Assembly: GCA_963575645.1 (NCBI GenBank)
Contig: OY754468.1
Location: forward strand, 7,626,001 to 7,690,000
DNA: 64,000 nucleotides
Source: Xanthostigma xanthostigma
Lineage: Eukaryota > Arthropoda > Insecta > Raphidioptera > Raphidiidae
Direction: 5' to 3'
Position numbers and translations under genes: made by a program. Below, piece after piece: positions 32,191 to 44,100 of this stretch. A model generated the notes under the pieces. That model had not been told where the DNA came from. It ran no database searches and was given only the letters and a program-made list of their open reading frames with translations. Position 1 is the first letter of the stretch, and every line of letters starts with the position of its first letter.

Positions 32191-35100
32191 GTATGCCAAT
32201 GAATCCTTTCTATTCTTTGCATCCAACCTTACACCATATACTCGTAGACTGCTTGTTTTATCTAAATATATAAAAGGAAACCGTGACTGATTGACTGACT
32301 GATCTATCAACGCACAGCTCAAACCACTGGACGGATTGGGTTGGAATTTGGCACACAAATAGTTATTATGACGTAGGCATTCGCTAAGAACGGATTTTTG
32401 AAAATTCAACTCCTAAAAGGGTGCAGTGGGAGTTTAAAATTTGCATGGAGAAATCATATAAGATAGATGTATCAATTCGAAAATGTGCAGGATTACTCCT
32501 GTAAACAAATAAATAAACACGTGTTTCATTCTTTTTTAAAAACAAACCCTTCAAAGGGTAAAAAGAGGTAAATAGTCTAAAAATCAACATAGGTGTCATT
32601 TTCAAGGTTAGTCAGGACTAGAGAATACAATCCCGACCGTGTTTTTCAATCCCGGTATTACGGGATTTTTGATGCGTAATCCCGGGATCCCGGGACTATC
32701 CCGGGATTAGACTATGTGGTTTCTAATTGGGTTCAAATAAAAAAAAAACTTGGGTAATTTCTTAATAAATGTTTTTAATATTGTTGCACAACACAAATCA
32801 CAATATAGTAAGAAAAGAAAATAGACAAAACAAAAAAAAAACTTTTGCAAGAAATCAAAAAGACAACACAAAAAAACTATTTAGAATTTCGAAAATACAA
32901 TCGCAGAAATATCAAAGCATCCAATGTTTGACTTCCAAGCTTGCTTCGTAGTTTATTGCCAACATAAGCAGCAGCTGAAAACGCTCGCTCAGGTTCTACG
33001 CTGGTTGGAGGAATAGACAATAGATACTTATATGCTGTTTCTAAATAGTATCCACGAGCTCCTCCATTTTCGAACAGGCTTATTTCACGTCTAATACTAT
33101 TTGCCAACCCCGATTCATTTTGTACTTGTACTCCAGGATATGGAGATTTCATATTCTTACGTATCGTACCGCGTATTTAAGGATTATTTTTTGTCGTTAT
33201 GTAATAAATAGTATTAATATAATCTAGGCAAGGTAATTGTCAAGGCGCAACGGATTACGGAATGCAAACTAGATCTGTTTGTGCCAATCCCGAAAATCCC
33301 GAGATTAGCCAAGTACGATCCCGGTATTTTCGGTGCCAGAAAACGTCTAGTCAGGACGTTGATCACGTGAATTTCATCAATTTCGAAATTATACTGTATG
33401 AAAAAATTCCATTGTAAAGCCACGCTTACAGTGTAACAATCATTCTTCCTTATTACAGACACATGCGGCCGACGGCCAGCCATCGTCTGGACGGCTACAC
33501 AAGTGACACGACGGCATTCGCAGACGACGACGACGATTTCACGATACCGTTACACATCAACACCAGCGCCGGCGGAAAGTTAATCCCCGGTGGTCCGGCG
33601 TCGCCAGTTTTGCCGCACAGAACCTCCTCCAGGAAGTACACTACCAGCAGCACGTCTTCACAACGTTCAATGTCTGCTGAGAGACCGTTTGTACAAGTTA
33701 AACGCGCGCATGAGCAGAACAGAAAATACAACGAGGTATGTGAATTTTATCTGTCTACTGCTTTAATAAAGGGATGAACAAAGATGGAATTAAACTGGCT
33801 GATTAATTGAAGAAATTACCGTTTTTTTAGTTTTCCGTACCGCAAAAGGAAAGAAGAAACCCTTATAGGATCACTTTGTTGTCCGTCTGTCTGTCTGTCT
33901 CTTTGGGTACTTCCCGTTCGCCTAGAATCATGAAATTTGGCAAGAAGTAATGTCTTATAGCACAAGTAAAGGGAAAAATCCGAAAACCGTTTTGTGATTA
34001 CATCACAAAAAAAAAATGTTTTTAAACGGCTACCGGTGCGAAACATACAGCATAATATGAGAACTCTCGAATACAACACGGTACGACAACTAGGCTATCA
34101 GATAAGTTCAGATTTTACCATGTTTTCTCCCAAAGTGCTAAAAATACTTTGAAAGTACAAGCGTAGAAAGTCGTTCCAGAAACCCAACATAATAATAATC
34201 TCAAAAATAAAATCGAAACGGTTTTTAATTGGTTCAGATTTTTTCGTCACTTAATCAGCCACTTTATCTTTAATTATTCCCGACATAAGAATGTAAATAT
34301 TGGGATGAAATTGTTTCACCTTGCATAACTATAACCAGGTATCATTTAACCGCGTATTGAATAACTCCTCAACTTGTAATCCAAACATACGACGTATTTA
34401 TGATTAAAGTTCAGCCTCAACACACTTAATTAAAAATTGAATAATCCAAGCATTTTCAGATCCACCCCAACTTTTTAAACATGTTTTTTTAATGTACGTC
34501 TAGACCAGTCTCCAAAGCTAAATCAAGTTCTTTAATTAATCAATTTGTATAAATGGATTCATGCCGGCTTTAACTTGAAGCGCTCCATTTTATGGCCTTA
34601 GATACCGTACAGAAGGCACTGGAATATTCACAATTTTTTATTTGTGATTGTTCCAATTCCTTTCGCTTGGATATCAAGGTCAGAAGACGGAACGTTTCAA
34701 AGTCAAGCCGAAATGAGCACATTTATCCAAAAAATTGGCGTTGAATCAATTAATAGTTGTTCTTATTTCTAGAACGTAAGTACAGTTAGTTGTGATACCG
34801 AGTTTTAACGGTCACACGAGTCATAATAGCATTACGTTCGAGAGACATACTACACTTTTTTTACGTACGTTCTACAAAATAGCTGACTTTCACATCATAA
34901 TAAGCGTATATTTAATATTTTTGGCAGCTCTATATGTAGTCTCATTTGAGATGTGTTTGGATTGTTATCGAAAACTACGCGAGCTTTGCTATCTCTGTTA
35001 CTCTTAGTGTTAAATGATAAGTGCTGCTTTTTAAAATTACTGTTGGACTGGTAAGATAACATTTATTTGTTTTAGTTTACAGCGCTAGTGTTAAACGGGC

Positions 35101-38100
35101 CATTTTTATACCGCTATATTGGCATGAAAAGTAGCTATTTTATAGGACGCTGTGAAAAAAACTTTATATATTTCTGGGGATGGGCCTAGTAAGTGTCTGG
35201 TAAATGACAAAGTTTAGTATAATGTTTTAAAAGTGAAAAATTACAATACAAAATAATTATGTTTGGGGAAAAACTTGAGGCAAGTTATACTTTTTTAAGG
35301 AACGATATGAAATAATTTCTATAATTGGTTATTGGCACTGAGAGTATTCTTTTTGACTAAAAACTAACTCCATTCGAAATTCTTTCTTGAAACTAAACAG
35401 TGACCAAATCATATACATACTATTCGCACGAAGAATACTTGCTTATACTTATTTTAAAAGATTACCATTAAACTATGAAAACCAAATTACCTACCCATGA
35501 ATCTCTTGATGAGGGATTACCTACATTTTTGTTAACATCATGGGTCAATTACTAATACCTAGTTGTAATCGTTTCTTGATGATGCTACATTGCCAACATG
35601 GTTAGCGAAATTTACGTCGAGAAAAAAATGTTTAGTAGTAATTTATACTATCCAGCAAAACAAGGGCGTAGATATTTTATTTTGGAGGGGGGAGGTTAAA
35701 GCAAACAATCAATATTTTTTAAGTTTTATTCATATCACACAAGAATACTCACAAAGGAAGATGCCAAGCAAAATATCAATTTCCAAACCAATTTTACAAT
35801 TTTTTTTTCAAGAAGTGTTTCTAAATTTTATTTTTTAGGAAGAAATTCGTATTATTTTCAGTTTTATTTTTTATTATTATGATCCTGGGGGGGTAATTAC
35901 CCCCTATATCTACGCCCTTGCAGCAAAATACCTACTAGTCTAATCAAAATAAACATTTCAATTTACTATAATTCGCATAGAGCTGAAATTTGATACAGGC
36001 GTTAAGTACACTATGATAAATAAAATATCAAACGTCCCCATCGATCCTACATCTGCTTCAAAATTTATTCAAGGTCAAAAATATCAGTTTTTTGCACTTT
36101 TCTCGTGAACGGTTTACGTTATCTAAAAATAGGTCAGACAAAAGTTGTAGATCATAATTTATTATTTATTTTCGATGTATGAAATCGCCATTTCAAAAGA
36201 ATGGTGATTCGTAAGAAAAAAAGTATAAGAACAATTCTTGTAATTCGTGAAACTTTCGGCTCTTGTGGTAATATACCGCAAATTCGGTATGTCTTGAGCA
36301 TATTTCTTCTAGACCGTCAAAATATCTGTGTTGTATAATCGACTTTCACAAAAATGTGGGTAGGTATCCCTTTAATGAGAAAGTTTTCTAAAAATGGTAG
36401 TCTTTTATTATTACCTCACGTAAAATTGCACCACTAACCGTAACCTATAACCTGAACATACGCACAGAGCCCTACTGCATCGGGTATCCTCGCTCGTCCC
36501 GATTCACGATGCGGAACCGAATCGATCGATTCGGGCTTATTATCAGTAGTCGAACACCAAGAACCATCTCCACCAACGCTGCAGAGATCTGCTAGTCAAC
36601 GCAGCGGAGCGGTGGGTATTCAATCATCATCAAACAACACTCACCATCATCAATATCATCATATTAACAACAACAACAACAACATAAGCCATCACAGTGA
36701 CGCTTTGGCAGATCTTATAGCTAACCTAGCCAATGTTTGCACGTCATCTCCCGCCTCGTCTTCTAGTGTTGCAACAACAGCTGAAGCGGTTCAGGTGTAC
36801 AGTGATAACAGTAGTGACACAACCACTAACTCACCTGCATGGCATCACCACCATCACCAAAATACACAGGTATCATCACAGTATCATCGGTAGAGCCCGG
36901 ACAGTAAGGTCTCTTTAACTCCTTGTAGGCCAGATTTCGCACCCAAAAACTCAATGCATTACAAAGACCACATCATAATATTAAGAACTTTACTATCCAT
37001 GTTTTCAGCATAAAGTAGTGTTGATCCAATAGAATGTTACGATGAAGGAAGGTTTTAAATGAGGATCATACATAAATAAGCTTTACCAATGTTTCGCTAG
37101 TCGCCAACGTTTCGAAAAATTTATTTTCATCTTCAGGGCCTCAAGCTGGTCAAAAGGTGGTAAATTGTTAAACTTAACTCATAATAAAATGATCATGTAT
37201 ATTGTTTTAACAATTTACCACCTTTTGACAAGCTTGAGGCCCTGAAGATGAAAATAAATTTTTCGAAACGTTGGTTACTTGCGAAACATTGGTAAAGCTT
37301 GTTTATTTATGATCCTTACCCAAAACCTTTCTTCATCGTTTACTTTCCATGTTTTGACAAAGTCACATTCGCGATTTCTCTTAAGGCCGCTGCACACATG
37401 GCTGGTTTTGTCGCTAGGTTCCAAGCTTGCTGTGGCGCTGGATTTCGTGACGGTTTGTAATGTGTGGACTTGAAGCTGGATTGTAGATGGTTTTTTTTGA
37501 CCGTACAATGATAGTTAAAATGTTAACAAGAGTGGACGTTTATTGTCTCTTAACAGAACAGACACACTATGACGCCATGCTTGTTAATGACGTTTGCTCA
37601 CGTGACAAGATACTGTTTTCTGATTGCTTCCTGTTAAAAACCAGCAGAGAAACATGCACGAATAATAGCCCCGGTTGTAATTTTGAAATCCAGCTTGTAA
37701 CCACGCACGCGAGCCGGCAGTCCATCCTCGCAGCCTGCACAAGTCCGAGCAGTGATTCGAGTGGCAACATCAGTCTCGTGTACAACAGCCTTTAGACGAG
37801 CATGCCATGAGCAGATATTCGATATTCTACTTTGTTTCACATTATGAAAGCATTACATTGCTTACGTGGTTTTTCATAAACAAGGAGTTAGGGACAACCT
37901 TATCTGGTTTTCAAACATTAATGGAGCTAGGACTGGAAAGAGTAGGCAATAAGTTCAAAATATCTTTATATATAAAATTCTAGTGTCACAATTTTGGCCG
38001 CGCTAATCTCCAAAATCATTTAATCGAATTTAATGAAATTTTGTAAATGTGTCTTGCTTGGTGTGCAACTTACGCTATAGGATAGTTTTTGTTAAATATT

Positions 38101-41100
38101 TTGTACAAAATTACGGTGTTTTCTCAAAAAAACTGTTTTATTAACATGTAACGACATCTGATAGAATTTACTCAAAGCTATTAGTTCAGAAGCAAACAAA
38201 AAAAAAACTGTCTTAGTACCAAGTAGTGACATCTATTAAAATTCGCTCAGAGCTATTAGTTCAGAAGCAAATCTGATAGAATTTGCTTAAAGTTATTAGT
38301 TCCGACGCCGGGCCACAAACGAAATACATTTTGCAGAATTATATCTTTAGCACCCGGGTGAAACCGAGACGGCCCGCTAGTAGTAATTAGAAATTACTGA
38401 GCTTTAGTCGACTGGTCCTAAATCCGGCATTGTATTTAATCATCAGTTTCTTTGCTCCGAACGCTACTCACTGATTCTTATACATGATTATCTGATTAAG
38501 TACTGAACACTTGGTTGTTCTTTCAAGACTGAGTGCTTGATAATATATCCTAAAACTTTAAAGTATCTTCTAATAGAGACATAGAGTTTACTGTAATTTC
38601 TTCTTTGACAGTATTCACATTCAGACCATGTGTAATTAATCTATTACTTATGTAAAATGTCAGATAAACTTTATTTAATTTGAATGAATCACACTAATTC
38701 GCACTGCTTATAATTTACAATAAATAATCATTTTAATTATCTATTAAATTTAAGACAAGCGATCGGGGATCGAGTACTTTTTAATCAATTGAAAATAACA
38801 TAAGTTTAACAAATGTTATGGGTAATAACCAGAGATAATATCTCTGGTAATAACACAGATTCCACCCGTAAACATTTTTTAGAAGCGGAAACCGATTTTA
38901 ACAAATCTGTGAAGTCTGTCCCATCGCATCACCAGTATTCGCAAGTGTGTTTCGCAAGGGCGTCTATATTTATTTTTTCTGGGGGGGGGGTAAGCAAAAA
39001 AATCAGTATTTTATACGCCCATGCACACTTTTTCTTAGTGACCCTTAAACTATAAAATAAAACCATTTTCGGTCAATTTAACCGAGAACCAAATCCCATA
39101 AGGTTTGTGCGGGGTCCTTTGCCTTATAATTTTTAAATGATATCTATTACGATAATGTACTTATATTCTCTGAATTAATAATATTTTCATTGATTCCCTC
39201 TCCTTCTATACTATTTTTGCTGAGATTTTGCTGAACCCCTCCTCCTATTTTTAGCTAATGAACATCCCCTTACTTGTGAATATTCACGATGTCGATGGGG
39301 CCAATTGATAACTGAATTATCTTGGTTCACAAATATGCGTCAGTGTGCTCTTTTTCTGTACTAACGTAAAAAAGTTCCGTTGCTATCTCTTAGTGAGAAG
39401 ACGATAATCAATTAATGTTGTGTTATAGTATCGTGACGAATCATATTCGTCCTGGCGTACTGCGTCAGAAGCAGAAGGAAGTCCACCGCCCAGCAGTACA
39501 TCGCCAAGACCTCAAACGCCAGCGTTTCCTGTACATCCCCGAACACCCTACGTAAACAACAACACTGTACAGTTCGATCTGTCATCATCACAAGGAGGAC
39601 TGCCACCCAAGAGTCCTACAACCCAGCGGTAAGTAGATCGTTTAATAATTTTTACAATTCGTCAATAGTACTGTAAATCCCAAAATTTACGACACGTATT
39701 GCTGTAAGAAACAAGACTTTACCTATTACGAAATTATTAAAAACGTTTTCATCATCATTTGATTAATTAATTATCATTAACAGCTCCACGCGTGGCTGGA
39801 AACAGTGCTCGACTGACGGTCAGCGCGTAGCTATATCAATGCAAGTGTATTACGCGTTCAGTGCAGCTCTGACAATTTGCTACGCGCGTATAGCTACGAC
39901 GAAGCGCGTACGTACTTTTGTACAGTAAAAACAAAATTTAACCAACAAATTTTCCTCATCTTCTCGCAATTTTGAAAACAGTGTACAGAATTCGCCTTGA
40001 ATTAACCGTTCTACAAGTATTGGGAGAACATGATATTTTCTTCGTCGTTTCTTTCGTAATTGTTTGTATAAATAATCATAGATTTCACTGCAAAATGGTT
40101 CATTTCTGTTAGCAACTGTACGTTACACAAGCGACTCAGTTTTTACCATCAGTTGAACACTAAATGCATTTTCACCACCGACGATCAGCGCATACGGTAC
40201 GCGCTTACCGTCGGTCGAGCACTGTTTCCAGCCTTAAAAATGTGTGACATTTTATCAAATACTATGGAAACAATATTCGGCAGTCCGTGCCAAAACTTCG
40301 GTCCATTTTGGCCGAAGCCGAAGCTTCGGTCGGACACTACAGTGATGAAAAAAATAACGTTGCTCCAAAATTAATTTTACAGATGGATATGAAAACTTGC
40401 ATATCTAAAAATATGTTTATAGAGTCATAGCAAAAAATCACAAAATATTATTCTATGTATTTATAGACGTATGAGTTACCCATCGTCAGGAACATATAAA
40501 AATGTCAGCAGGAAATATTCTTCTGAACCGATTTATAGGTATGATTGATTTACATCAGTGCTAGCCAATGAGAATGCAAAAAAAAAACTATACAGCATGA
40601 TTACTGTCTCAAAAATGTGATAACAGCAATATGAACTCGTCTCTATAAGCCATTTATGTAAAATAATTAAATTTACAATAACTAACTATATTCTTGTAAC
40701 GTGAATAATTTATTAGTGTCGTCGTTTTAGCTTGGACTAATCATTGTTCAAGGTTTCTTAGATTTTAGAGTTTAATTGTTAAAATTGACGTATTTTCGTT
40801 CTTAATAATAAAAAATTCCATGCAAGTATCGTATTATTATTCGTCATTTTTTTTTTTTTTGTTACAAAACTGCTTTGGAAGACCGCGCATACTGTGAAGC
40901 ATAAACCTGCCCGACCTGAACAGCACGGAGCAAAAAAGCCTATTCGTGAAAGCACCCGTTTAGCACACATTAGATCAGCAGCTGCAACCAGCAGCCAGCA
41001 ATAACCGTCATTTGGTCTGGACCATAGATATATTACAATAAAATGCGCGAAAGAGAAGTGAACGTGTCTGCAATTAAGAAAGAGAATAGTTCCTTATCTC

Positions 41101-44100
41101 TATGGTAACTAATGATGCAAAACAATGCTGATTTGAGTAAACAAATATCTGGTTTTCTGCAAGATTCTCTCTCTTAACTGATGACACGTTCACTTATGGC
41201 AAGCATACGAACTAGCGTACTCTAGTTACTATCTATCTCTATGGTCTGGAGTCTGAACCGATCTAATGTACTAGTGATGGTGTCGTTTTCATTAATTAAT
41301 TTGTATTGATATAAAAATATTTGAAAACTGCACTAAAATTTGCTGGTTTATGCTGGTCTAGCGTGCTACAACGTGCAGGTTGCAGGTTTGTGCTGTACAT
41401 AGGTCGTGCTTGATAAGTGTGCGCGGTCATTTAGAGTGAACAAAAAAGGTTATCAAGTTTATAAATTTGTTTTTGGCAAAATCACAAGAATAAATAAATA
41501 ACCAGAAGTATAACTCTCTATTATAACCATTACTCATTTTTGTTACCTCGGTGCTCGGTTAACCTAAGTTTCTATCCTGAAATGGTCAGTGCTGTACTGT
41601 CGCAAGTGTTGAAAGGTTTACAGGGAATTGTTTCTTACGCGTTCGGTTTTTATCTACATGTTTTATTTGATTTAAAAATTGTGCTTGCCATGATAGAAAC
41701 AAAACCATAAATATATAAATTAATTAGATAAACCTAAGGAAAATCAATAAAATTTCATCTTTTCCTTGGCATCGGTAACCACACACAAAACACCGCCTTC
41801 GAGTTATGATTCTGGTTATTTATATATTCTTCTATTCATACCGTCTGAAGAAGTTATTTTCAACCAAACAGTTTGGTTTATTTAAATTAAAATTGTGTTC
41901 AGCTACAAGAGAAAAATAACTTGCTGGAGAAACAATATTTTCTTCTATAGTCCGTTTTTTTTTAATTTTATTCTTTTTACATAAATGGCTAAACAAGTAA
42001 TTGTAAAAAATAGCTATACTAAAGAAATTACTGTGACTGAAAACTGTAGAAAAAACAAAACAATTTAGTTACTTATCCACACCATTTTTTTTATCTCTAC
42101 AAATATTATAAAGAGGTAAAGTTTTTAAGTTTGAATGTAGGAGGTAATCTCCGAAACTACTCGTCTTATTTCAAAAATTGTTTCACCAATAATGGACCTT
42201 TAAGATGGACATAGGCTATATAATATAAAGCGTTTTTCGTGGAGACCAATTTGGGAACGTAAGTCGACGGAAAAACGGTGACAAACTACAAATTCGGGTG
42301 AAGCCGGACCGGGTACATTTCGGTTTCAGTGCCGTTTAGTTTTTCTTGATGATTGGAGTATAAATAAAATAGTTGTGGTTAAAAAGTAACTAAATAGTTG
42401 TTTTTAAAAGTATATACACCTACACCTCGTAAATTACGTAATGGTACTGACTGTAACAATGTGTTTTGTGTTTTTTTTATACATACCTATATATTATTAC
42501 GAAACAATGTAAACATCATGAATATGTTAACAGCTTGAAAAACTGCAACACAAGCTCGTATCTACGCATATCTATCCTTTGTTTCAAACAATATATTTTC
42601 GCATGAAAAAAGTATAGTCATATTATATCTATTTCTTTTGTACAAAAGTCGAATGAACCATTTAATTGCTTAAAAATTAGTCAAATTGATATTTGAAATT
42701 ACCTAAATTTCTATTCCATTCACATGCATTAAAATAATGAATGGCAAATCACTGCATATCTATACTAATATATAAAACTGAAGAGTTTGTTTGTTTGTTT
42801 GAACGCGCTAATCTCAGAAACTACTGATTCAAATTGAAAAAAAATTTTTTTGTTGGATAGCCCATTTATCGAGGAAGGCTATAGGCTATATAATATCACG
42901 CTACGACCATTAGGAGCGGAGCATTAATGAAAAATGTTGCAAAATGTATCTCAAAAATAAGCTTCTATTCAGGTGAAATGCACTAACTTAATATACTCAT
43001 AATTCATATTAGCATTGTGACTACGTAACGTCGAATGGCTCAATCGGTAGAGAATGCGATTGTCAATATCAGGGTCGTGGGTTCGAGCCTCACGTTGGGC
43101 GAATATATTTTTATTTTTTTCTTAATTTTCTACATTGCTTTCTTCTTAAGCTCACATTTAAATTTATTTTAATTTTATTTAATTAATTAAATAAAATTAT
43201 TAGTTAAAAAAAGTATAAATACTGCTTTTTATCGACAAAAACTTTTGAACAGTAACTCCGATCATCATGAAATTTGGACACAACATTCATCTCGGTAAAC
43301 TAAGATGAATGTATGTACTCATGTTCATCCCTTACCCATTCGTTCTTTTACACCCGGGTGAAACCGGATGGGACCGCTAGTTATACATAAGAGTGAATAG
43401 TCCAGGAGGCGAAGATATTGTTGACTGTATTGATCTTAGGCTTAGCAATTGCAAAATTTACAACAAAAGATTTAAAATATTTGTAAGTACAAATTAAATG
43501 GTTCATCTTCGTAATTTGCAAAGTGAATTCCTTCTAGTAAACTTAATATTTGTCTAAATTATTTATCTAAGATTGCACCCTATTATCTTTGGCATGTAAA
43601 AGCACAGATTTTGTAAAACTAGTTGGTGAATCAACAATAGTAGGTACGAATGACTCGCAGGCTATTTCCTGCCCCTGATAGCGCCACTAATAAGTAAGGT
43701 ACACGTCAAGGTCATTCAAATATAACAACTGGTTATACATTAATTTTGTTTAATCGGTTTGATGATTGTGAAATCATTAAATCCTTAATAGTTAGACGGT
43801 AGTTATGAAAATCATTAATTTAATCTCTAGTAGTTTGTCCAAAGGCTTTGACGCATATCTTACTTGTCACTAGCACTATCTGATGAATAAAAAAATGTTA
43901 GCCTTCAGAAGATTAGTTTGTCTTTAAAATTTGCTGTAGAACAATACCTCAGTAAAAATGATACTCCTCATTTATAGATCTAGAACTACAATCTATGTGA
44001 AAGATAGTAATCATATTAGTTTCACGTTCAACTGTGATTGGACAGTAAAGGATTAATCAAATAGGCAAATCCTTTGCGGGACGTACCGATTATGCCCAGC

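Larger units (their letters stand above)
32191..33458 (+). other. Tensin intron A-B with Helitron and hAT insertions
   Basis: GT at 32191 and AG at 33457. From 32261 (TCTAAATATATAAAAGGAAA, then GACTGATTGACTGACTGATC) it carries the 5' part of a Helitron-like repeat, in turn interrupted by the hAT element at 32619-33349. Confidence 0.8.
33736..36467 (+). other. Tensin intron B-C
   Basis: 2.7 kb. It holds a repeat with GTCCGTCTGTCTGTCTGTCT and ATCATGAAATTTGGCAAGAA (33825-34050) and an 8-bp-TSD MITE (35661-35920). 34060-35650 shows nothing recognisable. Confidence 0.7.
36870..39428 (+). other. Tensin intron C-D
   Basis: 2.6 kb containing a hairpin MITE (37041-37338), a family-B repeat (37382-37800) and a family-3 Helitron (37963-38380). 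38381-39428 is otherwise empty apart from a CAAGGGCGT-type MITE fragment near 38950. Confidence 0.75.
39629..40466 (+). other. Tensin intron D-E with two MITEs
   Basis: Holds the family-B-ended MITE (39784-40237) and a GGCCGAAG hAT-like end (40262-40345). Confidence 0.75.

Noticed and set aside
39412..39606. Minus-strand ORF
   Set aside because: It is the antisense shadow of tensin exon D.
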